DNA from: Trissonchulus latispiculum
Lineage: Eukaryota > Nematoda > Enoplea > Enoplida > Ironidae
Direction: 5' to 3'
Length of the DNA: 64,000 nucleotides
Assembly: GCA_030248195.1 (NCBI GenBank)
Contig: JASAND010026680.1
Span: forward strand, 94,838 to 158,837
Shown: positions 52,428-63,838 of the stretch, piece after piece
Numbering within the stretch: position 1 is the first letter of the stretch
Layout of the letters: each line of letters opens with the position of its first letter
Position numbers and translations under genes: made by a program
The notes under the pieces: model-generated
Databases searched by the model: none
Seen by the model: the letters and a program-made list of their open reading frames with translations, nothing else
What the model was told of the DNA's origin: nothing

Positions 52428-52978
52428 ACTGCATCTCCTGCTTTAAATGTATAGGTAGAAACGTTTATGACTCACTATTTCTGAATTTGAAATAACCTGT
52501 TCCAATAAATGTTTGAATTTTTATTTATATATATATACACGTTTAAGTTCAGAATAATGTAAATGAACACACTAATCGCGCCGCAGGCGCGAAATTTCTA
52601 TTTTTATTTGCTTTTTCGTTAGTTTAGTGAAAAATGATTCCCGCTCACGCGGCGGGGGGGGGGGCCCGGGCTCAAAATGGGGTGGGTCCGGACCCCCTGG
52701 ACCACCCCCCTGGATACGCCCCTGAGGGTGGGGGTGGGGGGACCCCCCTAAATTTTCGATTTTATGGCATTTCTGGCCACTTTTTGGCCAAAAAATCTGT
52801 GGGGGGGGGGTCGCCCACGTTTGTCATTTTGGTGGGAGGGTCCCCCACCCCCATAGTTTCCCCAGGGGGGTGTACTACTCCCCCCAAAAATTTTCGACCA
52901 ACTTTACCCCCGCCCAGATTTTTGGACTATCCCTCCCCCCACTTTTTTTACCCCCCCCCCCCCGAACCCCCCCAGCAC
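52428..52978. other. Transposon fragments with G/C runs
   Basis: CTGGATACGCCCCTGAG at 52710-52726 looks like a hAT right end, with C/G runs on both sides. I cannot pair it with a left end. No gene. Confidence 0.4.
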
Positions 52979-53492
52979 CATCGGTGTACCACCGGTTTGG
53001 GTTGGGGGGGGGGGGGAGTAGAAGGTCCAAATTTGGCTCGGGGGACCCCACCAAAATCCGAAATTTGGGGGGACCCCCCTAAACTGTACCCAAGTTTTTT
53101 TAGCTAAAGATGCTCCTTTTTCGATGTACAGTACATTAAACGTACTCAAAAGCTTCTGCCAATAGTTTTCGTATGCGAAAACAGGGCTTGAAAATTGACA
53201 ACTTTGTGCTAAAATATGCTTAAATTAGCCCAGATTCTGGTTTATAATTGCGTATATTACCTTTTAATTGCTATAAATAACCATCTTTAGCTGTTTATAG
53301 CTGATTTACATCCATTTTTTCGAATTTTTTCAAAAATTTTCAAAAATTGCAAAAATTTTTTTCAAAAATTTTGCATTTTTTACTTGGTTTGGAAGCAGTT
53401 TTAGGGGGAGGGGGTTTGAGCTCGGCTGGGGGGGGGGAGTAGTTGAGGTCGGGTAGGGGGGGGGGTCTGGCCTCTCCGTGGGGGGTTTCACA

Positions 53493-54036
53493 CATAGGTG
53501 AACCAGGCTACAGTTTACCCCCTGTGAGACCCCCCCCACGGGAGGCCAGACCCCCCTCCCCCCTTACCCGGCCTCAACTACTTCCCCCCCAAGCCGAGCT
53601 CAAACCCCCTCCCCCTAAAACTGGGTCCGAACCAAGTAAAAAATGCAAAATTTTTGAAAATTTTTTTTGCAATTTCTGGAAATTTTTGAAAAAAATTCGA
53701 AAAAATGGATGCAAATCAGCTATAAACAGCTAAAGATGGTTATTTATAGCAATTAAAAGGTAATATACGCAATTATAAACCAGTATCTGGGCTAATTTAA
53801 GCATATTTTAGCACAAATTTGTCAATTTTCAAGCACTATTTTCGCATACGAAAACTATTGGCAGAAGCTTTTGAGTACGTTTAATGTACTGTACATCGAA
53901 AAAGGAGCATTTTTAGCTATAAAAACTTGGATACAGTTTATGGGGGTCCCCCCAAATTGCGGATTTTGGTGGGGTCCCCCGAGGCAAATTTGGACCTTCT
54001 ACTCCCCCCCCCACCCAAACAGGTGGTACACCTATG
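53493..54036. mobile_element. CATAGGTGTACC-family MITE inserted in its own relative
   Basis: It starts CATAGGTGAACC and ends GGTACACCTATG. Flanks are GTTTCACA and GTCTCACA, an 8-bp duplication with one change. The interior contains GTTTAATGTACTGTACAT and the C/G-run blocks of the copy at 43891. Confidence 0.85.
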
Positions 54037-54053
54037 GTCTCACAGGGGGTAAA

Positions 54054-55140
54054 CAGTGGCGGATCCAGGGGGGGGGCCCGGGGGCCCCCCTTTGCGATTT
54101 GGGCCTCCTCCTTTGACATTCCGGGCCCCCCCTAGAAATTTTTTTCAGCTGTTTATAAGGCATATTTCGAGTGAAAACTAAGCATAATTTTAATAAATTC
54201 CTCAAATTTTTAAAAAATTTCGCCTGCGGCGCACTTAAACTTCCGTGCTGCTTTATTACGTACTTAGTTCTGTGACAGGACTCTGTCTCTTAATGTGTTT
54301 GTCTCTTTTGTTTCCTTTCTGTTTTGTAAGCATATAATTAATTGTACTCAAAGCTTTCAGTTTATTTTATGACTATATACCGGCTTATATTTATATATAA
54401 TTACAAACTTTATTTTGCTTTCATAACGTATATATATATATAAATGGGCAATGCAAGATCGATAATTGGCAGCTTCTGAAATTGTTCTGGAATAAATCGT
54501 GGAAGTGAAAAATTCTGAAAAGCATCCAATTCCCGTTTTGGTTTTCCACTGATCGATTATATATACAACTCAATAACTCATCTCATCTTAACTAATCTTT
54601 TTAAACATTTGAATTGCTGAATTTTCCACGATTTCCAAAAATTCTTCAACTTCTGGGGGGCGGACCCCCCGTTTCGCACCTTATCTTTGTTGCCCTTGTA
54701 GCTTGTCCTCTTTATTGCCACCCCTTGTATATACTTTTACTATTTTATTGCACGTTTTTCACTTCGTAAGTTACTATATACATATATATATACATGTACA
54801 TCTCCATTTTATTTCTTTAACCTTTTCAAAAGTTTGCATGACGGATTTTGTTCCAATTTTAAAAAATTCTTCAACTTCTGGGAGGCTCTGCCCCCCAGAC
54901 CCCCCGTGTGCTTCTTGTGTATATAAATTCTCCATGCTTTGCTTCACTCACGGGATATAGTTGTTTTCCAATTGGCAAGTGAACTAACCTTTCCATGCAC
55001 AATATTTTCTTGTACAAATATTTTGTTCCTGGAAAAAGCAAATTTTTACCACCCCCCCCCCCGGAAAATTTGGTTACCCCCCCCCAGAAAAATTTTTCAG
55101 CGGGCCCCCCCCCCCTTTCAAAATCCTGGATCCGCCACTG
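54054..55140. mobile_element. hAT-type element (CAGTGGCGGATCCAGG ends), exact 8-bp duplication
   Basis: CAGTGGCGGATCCAGG and CCTGGATCCGCCACTG are inverted termini of a widespread hAT type. Flanks 54046-54053 and 55141-55148 are both GGGGTAAA. The 1087-bp interior has G/C hairpin motifs at about 54652 and 54880 but no transposase frame. Confidence 0.92.
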
Positions 55141-55169
55141 GGGGTAAACTGTAGCCTGGTTCACCTATG

Positions 55170-56338
55170 CCCAGCACTTTTTGGGGCCTTTGCTAAAAAA
55201 TGGTTATTTTTTGAAAAATCTTTTCCTAATTTTGGCTTAAAATTGGTTTAAAACGGTGTAAAAACGCCTAAAACGACAAAAACCAGCCTTGTTTCGACAA
55301 AAAAAGCGTTAAAATATACAGGAAATTTTGCGTTTTTAGGCCATTTTTTGAATTATCTGAGGTCCGAATTTCGGGGGGGTTCGGGGCATAGGTGTCTGGC
55401 TTTTTCCTACAGGGGGGGGGGGGGGCGCCCCCCCCCCCAGAATCGCCCCCCCCCAAGGATTGGGACCTTCCCCCCCCAAAACTCCACAATGCCCGGAAAA
55501 ATAGGGTATTGAGGGTAAACTTTGAAAATTTTTTCCGGCTTCGCCGGATTTTTACCCATTTTTAAGCATTTTTTAGCTATTTTAAGCTTAAATTTAAGTT
55601 AAAAATAGTTAATTTTTAGCTTAGCAGCAAAAAATAGCTATTTTTAGGCATTTTTTGAAAAAATTTTTCTCCCCCCCCCCCCCAGAAATCCGAGCCCCCC
55701 CCCCCAGACCTGGGGCCTGGGGGGAACCCCCCCAGAAATTTTTGCCTAGGAAAAAGCCAGGGTGTACCACCTGTTTGGGTTCGGGGGGACGCAAGTAGAA
55801 GGTCCAAATTTGGCTTGGGGCGGGGGACCATAGGTGTAACGGGGATTTGGGGTGGGTGGGGGGCCCCGTTTTAGACCCCCCCCCCAAACCTCCCCCAAAT
55901 AATTTTTTCAATTTTTATGCCAAAAATCGCATTTTCAGCCATTGCTAATGCCGAAAAACATGAAAGCATTAAGTAATTTTGACATTAGACAGTGTTTTTA
56001 ATCTCGAAAACTTGATTGCCAACATGTTTCTGAGTCCAGAATAAGGTCAATATTGAGTTTAGAAGTCCATAAAACCGTTATAAACGTGTATTTCTCGCGA
56101 TAATAAACACGTTAAGCCAAAAATTTGGACTTTTTTAAACAATTTTGCAAAATTTACCCTACAAATGCCCAAATTTTGGCCATTTTCCTCGCCTTCGGCG
56201 CGAATACCCCCCCCCCCAGTTGGGGGGGGGGGGCCGGGGGCCCCCAAAAATTTCTGGGGGGGTTTTGAAAAAATGGCTGGGGGTGGGTTACCCCCCCCAA
56301 CCCCCCCCCCCCCCGCCAAACCCCCGCCCATCTGCAAA
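55170..56338. other. Mosaic of G/C-run MITE fragments
   Basis: 55386-55786 appears to be a CATAGGTGTACC-family end split by the MITE at 55396-55760. CATAGGTGTAACGGGG at 55830 starts another relative. Positions 56200-56330 are alternating C and G runs bordering the Penelope fragment. Frames here have composition set by homopolymers and are not genes. Confidence 0.45.
55396..55760. mobile_element. MITE with CTGGCTTTTTCCTA end and exact 5-bp duplication
   Basis: CTGGCTTTTTCCTA at the left and TAGGAAAAAGCCAG at the right are exact inverse complements. Flanks 55391-55395 and 55761-55765 are both GGTGT, and removing the element restores the CATAGGTGTACC motif of the host element. Confidence 0.85.
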
Positions 56339-57199
56339 TGGCTGTCCTATCGAGAACATCAGCGGATTTGTGGACGCTGAGCTCAAACCTCTTGTCCGCC
56401 AAATACCACCATTCGTCCAGGACACCAATGAGTTTCTGCGTAAGCTGGGATCCATGAACGTATCTTCGAACTGTCTACTGGCGACAGCCTACGTCTCCAG
56501 CCTCTATATCAATATCCCGCACTATTTGGGTCTTGCTGCCTGCAAGGAAGCTCTCTCGAGTAGTACCCAACGAATATGGTAGTGCGTATGGCCGAACTCG
56601 TTTTAACCAACAATGTGTTCTAGTTTGATGGAGAATTTTATACCCAGATGAACGGCACAGCGATGGGAACCAAAATGGCCCCGAGTTACGCCAACATACT
56701 TATGTGGTATGGGTTCGGGAAGAAGCCATTTTCCAATAGCCTCATCCCCAGCATAAATCTGGAGGTCGACATTGGTGACACCAAAGTCAATTTCTTAGAC
56801 GTTTCAGTGGAACTCCGGAATGGAAAACTTGTCACTGACCTATTCACCAAGCCTACGGACACAAGACAGTACCTCCGTTTCGAGTCCTGCCATCCTATAC
56901 AACATAAGCTGCCTATTGCCTACAGCCAGGCATTGAGGATTTGCAGCATCTACTCAAATCCGGACACCGCCCGGCTCAGGTGTAGGCAGCTCAAAGAAGA
57001 TCTGATAAAAAGAGGCTATCCCAGAGGTAAAGTTCAGCGAAGGATCGAAAGGGCTATGTCAGTAGACAGAATGCAGCTACTCGCTCCCAAAATCGATCCA
57101 GGGACAGAGACTGAAGAACAGCCCTATTATTTGGTACTGCCATACCATCCGTACCTCAGAAGCGTGAAAACAGTCTTAAGGAACCATGAACATTTTTAA
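56339..57199 (+). pseudogene. Penelope reverse transcriptase remnant
   Basis: The first part (to 56582) has the family's ISGFVDAELKPLV and SLYINIPH motifs. After a frameshift and an in-frame TAG near 56622, the second part (56648-57199) has GTAMGTKMAPSYAN and KVNFLDVSVEL. In intact relatives about 55 residues containing YxDD separate those two motifs; here they are only about 30 residues apart and YxDD is absent, so catalysis must be lost. The C-terminal thumb region follows and runs to the stop at 57197-57199. Confidence 0.82.
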
Positions 57200-57651
57200 A
57201 TGGCCTAACTACAAGGTAAACTTGTTCTGGCGTCCACCCCCCAAGCTCAAAAACATGCTTGTTAAGGCCAAATTGCCAATGCCAAGAGCCGCCCAGGGGA
57301 CTATTAGCTCTAAGCATAGTGGAACCTTCAAATTTTGGCGACGAAGATGTGCCCTTTGTCCATCTATCAAAGCCGCCACCAGCATCAAAAGCTCTGTAAC
57401 TGGCTTAGAATACCGTCTGAAGGGCCATTTTGATTGTACGAGTAAAGGGACTGTATATCTGGCGGAAATCGAAGGGTGTCCCTCCCAATATGTTGGAGAA
57501 AGTGGAAATCCCCTCTCCATCCGGCTCAACAACCACCGGTGTGACATTCGCAAAATGGATGCAAGTAAACCTCTTTCGTGTGATTTCAGGAACCATAATC
57601 ATATGTACATTAGATCAATTATTAGTTACTGTATTGGACTTTACTGAAGAC
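57186..57651 (+). pseudogene. Penelope GIY-YIG endonuclease remnant
   Basis: It overlaps the end of the preceding frame. It has a Cys-rich linker (RCALCPSI...CTSKGTVYL) and the nuclease core around VYLAEI, QYVGESG and RLNNHRCDI. In intact elements this domain nicks the target DNA. The frame changes near 57610, where VLDFTED continues in the next frame, so the end is damaged. Confidence 0.82.
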
Positions 57652-58189
57652 TGAAACGTTGACACAAAAATCAGACGTTTTTCGTAAGAGATTCAACAAT
57701 AAGACAGATAATCACATTATAATCGCCAGATTATCACAAACAGATAAGACTAGACAGGGTTAGCGCAAATATGCAAATTAGTCTGTAGCTGAGTTTGTTA
57801 GTTTCATCAAGAGTACATAATAACTAAGAGTGTGACAAGCGTCAAGCTCTTAGTTATTAGGCTTGGGACATCATCTGCACGATAACGGCTGACCCCCCCA
57901 CAAATTGGACCCATCACTTCAAAGAAATTTGCACGCTATGTTTGTATGCTGAAGCTCGCAACAGACGCACATTGAACCAACTGACTAGTTGTGTTCTCGA
58001 GCTTTAGAACACAAACATAGCGTGCAAATTTCTTTGAAGTGATGGGTCTAATTTGTGGGGGGGGGGTCAGCCGTTATCGTGCAGATGATGTCCCAAGCCT
58101 AATAACTAAGAGCTTGACGCTTGTCACACTCTTAGTTATTATGTACTCTTGGTTTCATTCAAGGCTGCTTGCTGAGCAGCAGCATGACA
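57652..58189 (-). repeat. 3' LTR of the BEL/Pao element, split by a foldback
   Basis: Without the insertion at 57808-58151 (and one copy of its duplication) it is about 187 bp. It matches the right LTR closely apart from a short block (CACATTATAATCGCCAG) absent from the other copy. It begins TG and ends CA on both strands. Confidence 0.87.
57808..58151. mobile_element. Foldback element inserted in the LTR, 7-bp duplication
   Basis: Arms of about 137 bp (57808-57943 and 58013-58151) start CAAGAGTACATAATAACTAA. Flanks 57801-57807 and 58152-58158 are both GTTTCAT; the other LTR has that site uninterrupted. A fragment with the same tip is at 9472. No coding content, and the superfamily is unclear (7-bp duplication). 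Confidence 0.9.
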
Positions 58190-58199
58190 CTCCCAACGG

Positions 58200-58592
58200 C
58201 TAATTTTCGTTTTCGTCATTGTCAGAAGTATCAAGAATCACCTGGATATTTCTCTTGAAGGCTTCGGCTGCCCTTCTAGTAGGTTGTTGCCTTCGAGACT
58301 CGGTGTGACTTGAACGATCAACCCAATCGCCAAGTGTTTGAGTACACCTCGAGTTTGACGTTGATATTGAAGTCGCGCGATTAATACAATCGCCGACATT
58401 GAATTTATGGGTTGGGATCGTCGATCGATGAATACCACTGTCGGCAGCATCTTCATCAGAGCTTGGCAAGGTCAAAATCGAACGACGAATACCATCGCCG
58501 ACGGGGGCATTCGACGGTTTGCGCACTTTTGCGCACTTAACTTGGAGTGCCAGGTGAAGGATTGGGGCTTTGGTTGTCAATGGACAATTCAA
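58200..58592 (-). other. 3' region of the BEL/Pao element
   Basis: An open frame of 130 codons follows the DUF5641-like region. It shows no motif I recognise. It may be the rest of the polyprotein tail after a stop or simply 3' untranslated sequence before the polypurine tract (minus strand CGTTGGGAG) next to the LTR. Confidence 0.35.
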
Positions 58593-59146
58593 GCGGGCAC
58601 AGTATATAGTTTGACAGGGCGAGTGATCTGTTTTCCTGATTGAAGGCGAACTGTTGCCGATCTGACTGATCCGTCACTGGACGGATGTACTTTGCAAACA
58701 ATCCCCAGTTTCCATAGACAACGGGGAACAGATTTCTTGACTAATACCATTTCATCCATCTGAGGATTAGTGTTGCTAGCACCCAAGTCACCTTTCACCT
58801 TGCCAGACTGTTCCCGCAGAGATGTCAAGTAGGTAGACCTGCAGACATCCCAAAATTGTTGGAGAATCCGAGACTGCTGCTTCCATTGGAGCACCAAATC
58901 TTCAGCTCGTGAAGGCTTCGGTGAGTAGTCTGCACTCAAATCGTTGTCTTGTCCAAGTGGAATTGAAAATGAGGATTTGCCCAATAATTTCGCAGGTGTC
59001 AACATTAGTCCGTCTACTTCAGTAGAAAGAACCAGTGGACGAGAATTGACGATAGCAGAAATCTCCACTATCAGTGTTTGCAGCAAAATTAGGGTCGCTG
59101 TTGATCTCCAGAGAACATTTTTGAGGGCACGTTTTACTGAAGCCAC
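58589..59146 (-). pseudogene. BEL/Pao integrase C-terminus and DUF5641-like domain
   Basis: It overlaps the preceding frame by a frameshift. The early part has LIVEISAIVNSRPL, which contains the third acidic residue of the integrase triad. MDEMVLVKK, then WKLGIVCKVHPSSDGSVRSATVRL, is the conserved DUF5641 pattern found at the end of BEL/Pao polyproteins. Confidence 0.85.
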
Positions 59147-59897
59147 GAGCCTTTCCTAAAAGCCATCCCTCCAAGGTCCGTATTCCGGTAAAAATTTCCA
59201 TTGGATCCGGTCCTTTGCTGAAGCTTCTTTCACTTCCTCGCTGTGAAGAATTTCTGACGGCACGTTGAATTACATTATTGGCCAGTTTGAAATATTTCCC
59301 ATTGTCAGAGATTAACATTGCTGGTTTCCGATATGCAGCCATAAAGTGCCTCAAAGCATAAAGAAATTGCTGCGTCGTGAAATCTTGAACGACTTCGAGG
59401 TAAATAGCTAGTGTGCCAGCACACACAAAAACGCAAATCCAAACCTTTTGCGTTTCATCAATCGACTTTCGACTAATAAATGGTCCCAAATAGGCCACTC
59501 CAGTATACGAAAATGGAGGAGCTTGTTGCACTCTAAAAGCTGGAAGAGGCGGAGGCTTCGGCAGTTTGAAATGACCACCTCTGGTCAGTTTACAGAATTG
59601 GCAGTTTCGGATAACGCGAGTTACTTCGGATTTACCACAGGGAATCCAAAATTTACTCCTGATTTCCGTAAGAGTGTGAGAAGCACCCATATGAAAAAGC
59701 CTTTCGTGAATATCTTGTATAACCAACCGCGTAAAGACATGACCTTTGGGGAGCAGAAGTGGAAATTTTGCTTCATCAGTCAGGCTGGAGTGGCGAAGTC
59801 GACCACCACATCGAAGAAGTCCCTTTACATCAGTAAAAACGTCGAGCTTCTGCTTCAAGTTATTCACTTGGTGATAGCGTGATGCTGAGGCAGACAA
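59019..59897 (-). pseudogene. BEL/Pao integrase
   Basis: The N-terminal zinc-binding part is HERLFHMGASHT...CQFC. The catalytic core contains SDNGKYFK (the second acidic residue). The usual first Asp (in G-x-D-Y-x-GP) is replaced: the sequence reads GVAYLGP. The frame then shifts near 59160. This copy therefore lacks an intact catalytic triad. Confidence 0.87.
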
Positions 59898-60112
59898 ATC
59901 AGATTCTGATTACTGGACATGGAAAACCCATGCCAGCTCTGATGCCTTCAATGCTTCAGCGGATAGTGACGAACAGTAGTATGTCTTAGAAACGCCTTCC
60001 TTTCTTCCATGACGATCTACCTTCAAGGCATTCAAGAACCGTTGCACCCAACCGGTCACTTTTAGTAATCGATAAAGTGACGAATACCGGTTAGGATCGA
60101 TACCATATATGC

Positions 60113-60604
60113 CTAGTTTGATATCACTATCAGCATTTTGAAGGCATGTGACCTCGGTTGTGCTTGAGTCTGTCTAGTTCGGGACAGGTCCGCTGTTGGC
60201 CATGTATGTTCTTCGGAACAAAGGAATGATGGTCCATGCCACCATAAATCATTTGATTGTAGCACATGCGTTGTACAACCTCTCGAAGGAAGGTCAGCAG
60301 GGTTTTGATCAGTCGGAATGTATCGAAATTCGATATGATCATGCTGTTTTATTTCCCTGAGTCTGTTGGAAACAAATACAGTTTGCACTTTCGTCGAATT
60401 GATCCAATGAAGGACACATTTTGAATAAGACCAAAGAAAAGTTCTGCAGATTGGAATCCCAATTTCAATTGAAACCATCTTTATCAATCGGACACCAACA
60501 ACCGCAGCCATGAGCTCCAGACGTGGTAGAGTAATTGGTTTGATCGGACTTAACTTCGCTTTGGCAAAGATGAGATTGCAATTTGAAGAAACCCCAGCAG
60601 CCAA
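60113..60604 (-). pseudogene. BEL/Pao RNase H region
   Basis: ITLPRLELMAAVVGVRLI and RYIPTDQNPADLPSRG are the standard signatures of the RNase H domain in BEL/Pao polyproteins. It overlaps the reverse transcriptase frame by a frameshift near 60600. About 215 bp between it and the integrase frame is out of frame. Confidence 0.85.
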
Positions 60605-61955
60605 CCGTAAGTAGATTGCAGCGGCGTAAGCTTTCTGGGATGCATCACAGAAACAGTGCAGTTGAACACTTGAATATCGTATTTGACATGTCTTGGAATC
60701 ATTAACTTTGACAGCTGATCAAAGTCAGTTGAGCAACTGTGCCAGTCGTCGACAACATCTTCAGGTAACTTGTTGGTCCATGCTAACTTGAGGATCCAGA
60801 CTCTTTGGACAAGTTGCTTGGCTCTGATTATGACTGGAGCTACTAAACCACAAGGATCAAAAATTTTTGCTGCGGCTTGGACCAGCTGACGCTTTGTCTC
60901 CACAACAAAGGTCGACATGTTGGTTGAAGGATACATTAGTATATCCAAATGGTAATCCCAGACCATCCCAAGGACCTTTGCTGAGATATCGCTTCCCTTG
61001 TCACGGTCAGGAATGGTATCCATCAACTCTTTGCTGTTGGAGTACCACTCTCGGGGATTCATTGAAATCGAACCTAACAAAGATTTGGCCTTTGGATGGA
61101 ATTTGATGGCCTCGGAAGCGTTCGGACTACCGCATATCACATTATCCACATAAGTGTTCTTAGCCCTGAGATTCGTCACTGCAGTGTTCTGTTGAACGAA
61201 GTGATATTTAATCGTTGCTGCCAAAAGAAATGGGCTGGACACCACTCCAAATGGGACTCTTGTGAACCTGTATGTAACCAGGTTTATGTAACCAGGTTGT
61301 CTTTGGAAGCAGGCTTGAAAATGTCTTTCAGCCACAAGAATCTTGTAACGTCTCTATCGGAGCAACTTAAGCCAACTTGGAGGAAAGCCTTTTCGCTGTC
61401 GGCAACTACAGCGGTCATGGGAATTCGGAATCGAAGCAGAAGACCACAAAGGTCATTCAGAAAAATTGGACCACGCAAGAGGCAATCATTCAAACTTGGA
61501 ACATCCTTTCGGCTTTTGGAAGATGCATCATACACAATTCGAAGTTTCGTTGTAGTATGGTTTGGCTTAACCACGCAGTGGTGAGGTATATAGTGGACCT
61601 GGTTGGCTGCCAACGCCGAAGAATCCACCGGTTCAATCATTCCCTGCTCCAGCTGAGACAATATCGTATCGTTATAGCATTTGATGACGGAAGATTGACC
61701 ACCAATTCGGCGAATCAAACAACGAAGTCGAGCAAAGGCCAAACCGTAATTGTCAGGAATGCGTTCATGGTCTTGTTTCCATGGCCATCCCACTTGATAC
61801 CGTCCGTCAATCAGTCGGATACTATCGTTGAACTGCTTGATTGCGCTCTCATCGTCCTTTTGGTAGCTGTCGTCGCGGATGCCGATGTCTTCAAGCGCCC
61901 AAAATCGTTCCAGCTCACACTGAGCTGGATGAACAGATAAACCGTGAAGATTCAA
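60550..61955 (-). pseudogene. BEL/Pao reverse transcriptase, split by a 14-bp duplication
   Basis: The upstream frame (61284-61955) has LRIVYDASSKS and DSEKAFLQVGL. The downstream frame (60550-61335) has FGVVSSPFLLAATI, the active-site block YVDN and VLGMVWD. A direct 14-bp duplication, TATGTAACCAGGTT twice at 61271-61298, causes the frameshift between them. YVDN replaces the more common YVDD. Both parts are otherwise well conserved, so the damage may be recent. Confidence 0.9.
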
Positions 61956-62127
61956 AAGACTTGAAATGAAGGTAACTTCTCCCTTTAAACTTTCCGCATT
62001 GTCGTTCAGTTTGCCGGCAGTAACAAGCCAAGTCTGGAACCAGGTAAACGGACCCCATTTGACAGACTGACTTGTTCGCCGATTATGAAATCAAAGTAGA
62101 AGTCACTGCCAATCAAAATATCAATGC

Positions 62128-62370
62128 TCACGAATTGCGGTGATAATACTGGAGGGTCGGCCAGTCGGTTTCAAGAATTGGAAACCTGGCTTTGTCCAGT
62201 GGCATCTTTTGCAAAGGGCAAGAGATCTGGTCGGTCACCAAATCAGGAATATTAACAATATCGCCATCGATTGCAGGGATAAGAACAGAAACACAAGGGT
62301 AAGTCTTGATCCGTCGTTTCTTGTCTTCAAAGCGGGCATTTACAACCGTTACTTTCGACTGAGTTGCCAA
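62128..62370 (-). pseudogene. BEL/Pao protease C-terminal part
   Basis: This frame lies between the protease active-site segment and the reverse transcriptase. It has the pattern (PCVSVLIPAI...LETDWPTLQ) seen after the aspartic protease motif in related polyproteins (DUF1758 region). It is offset from its neighbours by frameshifts. Confidence 0.6.
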
Positions 62371-62401
62371 TCCTTCCTATGCCAGACGACAATCGAGATG
62401 T

Positions 62402-62971
62402 TTAGGAGCAGGAACTCCCACCGTCAAAGAATATTTGAGCCGGAACATGGCGTTTACCCAGTTGAACTACCGCCATTTGCATGAATACGGTTCCAATAGC
62501 AACAGCAGATTCGGTTACAGAATTGGTAGGTTGCTGTGTTGCAGCTGGCTGCTTATCAATGGTAGTACACGCGGAGCTGGCAGAAGATTTGTTTGATTTT
62601 CCTGGACAATGCGAACTGTGGTGATTTTCTAAAGAGCAAAGGAAACACTTCGTTGATTTAGAGCAGTCTGACACTCGATGCTTTGTCGACAGACATCGAA
62701 AACAGTGGTTCCCAGAACAAGCAATATTCTTGCGGTCCTCGAATGACGGCACCTTGGTATATACATTGATCAGAAAAATGCCTATCTTGACAAAAGATGC
62801 AGATTGAGTCAGCGTACTGGTGGACGGTGGACCGTGCTTCATTGCCTGTCCGCTCTTTTGACTGGGAGCGAAAGATTCCTGTCGGCTTTCCTTCGTCTTT
62901 GTAGTTATCGACCAATCACCCATGTGTCTAGCTTTGATTTCTTCACGAAGCAGATCTCTAAGATTGGACAA
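62402..62971 (-). pseudogene. BEL/Pao gag C-terminus, zinc knuckles and protease start
   Basis: Two Cys-rich knuckles are visible, CFRCLSTKHRVSDC and CFLCSLENHHSSHC, both C-x2-C-x4-H-x4-C, used to bind RNA. Further on, FFDGGSSC matches the position of the aspartic protease active site (usually D-S/T-G). The frame stops shortly after. Confidence 0.85.
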
Positions 62972-62974
62972 TTT

Positions 62975-63720
62975 CTACGGCTTTGATCCATTCTTTCGAT
63001 GAAGCTCCACACGTATGTTGCGAGGCATTTTCGAAAGAATTATCGGGGTAAATACTTGCCTGAATGTATCTTCGCCAAGACCAAGTGCCAGCAAACTGCG
63101 AATGTGTTTTTCGCATTCGTCATTTGTTGACTGTAGACTTGATGTATCCATTACTGCAGTGGGAAGAGCCAGCAAGCGGTCAAAATGAGAAAACCAAATA
63201 TGACCATTTCGGGATTCCCATATCGTTCCTTGAGGGTATCGATTACCGCTGTATAATTGGCTGAAATTAGATGATAACCGCCAATAACCTTCAAGGCGTC
63301 ACCTTTGAGGAAACCCTTGAGGTATTTAAACTTGTCAGTAGCAGACATATCGCTTTGATGGATAGTTGACTCAAAGGTGTCCCAAAACTCTTGCCATTTG
63401 AGGTAGTCACCGTCGAATTTTGGAACATCGAGCTTGGGTAGCTTTACCTTAGCTGAACCAACTTGATTCCCTACTCCTGATGCATTATCGGCGTTAGGAG
63501 TAGTTTGGGAAAGCATAAGATTGATTTTACCATGCGAATCGAGAATTGAATCAAACAGGTCAATGTAGGCAGTAGTTTCTGATTCAAACTCTTCTGTCGG
63601 AGTTTCATTACATATACTGTTATTGAGATCAGAAAGGATTTGCTCGTATTTTTGCAACTTCTCTCTAGTTATCGTCAAACTATTCAGATCAGGACTCTGA
63701 GATTCTCCTTGGTCTTATTG
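62975..63720 (-). pseudogene. BEL/Pao gag
   Basis: KLPKLDVPKFDGDYLKWQEF and FKYLKGFLKGDALKVI are the DUF1759-type signature of BEL/Pao gag proteins. The frame shifts near 63165 and continues in 62975-63175. No ATG is obvious at its start: the frame is open from a TAA upstream and the first usable codon is uncertain. Confidence 0.85.
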
Positions 63721-63838
63721 CTCAGCTACTGATTTCAAGAGCCTGTTGACTTGAAGACGGTAACCTTGAAGGTCGAAGTTAGCGTCTGTAAAACACAGAC
63801 CTAACAAATCAATGGTTCGTAACAATATTTCGGCACCA

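Larger units (their letters stand above)
52979..55169. mobile_element. CATAGGTGTACC-family element (reverse) carrying two later insertions
   Basis: The ends CATCGGTGTACC (52979) and GGTTCACCTATG (ending 55169) are the family termini in reverse orientation. Flanks 52971-52978 and 55170-55177 are both CCCAGCAC. Inside are a second family member (53493-54036) and a hAT element (54054-55140). When these are subtracted, the remainder matches the size and order of the copy at 43891-44472. Confidence 0.85.
56339..57651 (+). mobile_element. 5'-truncated, degraded Penelope-like element
   Basis: Reading 5' to 3' there is a partial reverse transcriptase, a Cys-rich linker and a GIY-YIG endonuclease, the order typical of Penelope-like elements. 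The upstream part of the reverse transcriptase is absent and the element abuts G/C-run DNA at 56338. Frameshifts and a stop split the frame, and the catalytic YxDD block is missing. It ends where the BEL LTR begins, so the BEL element probably landed in or beside it. Confidence 0.85.
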
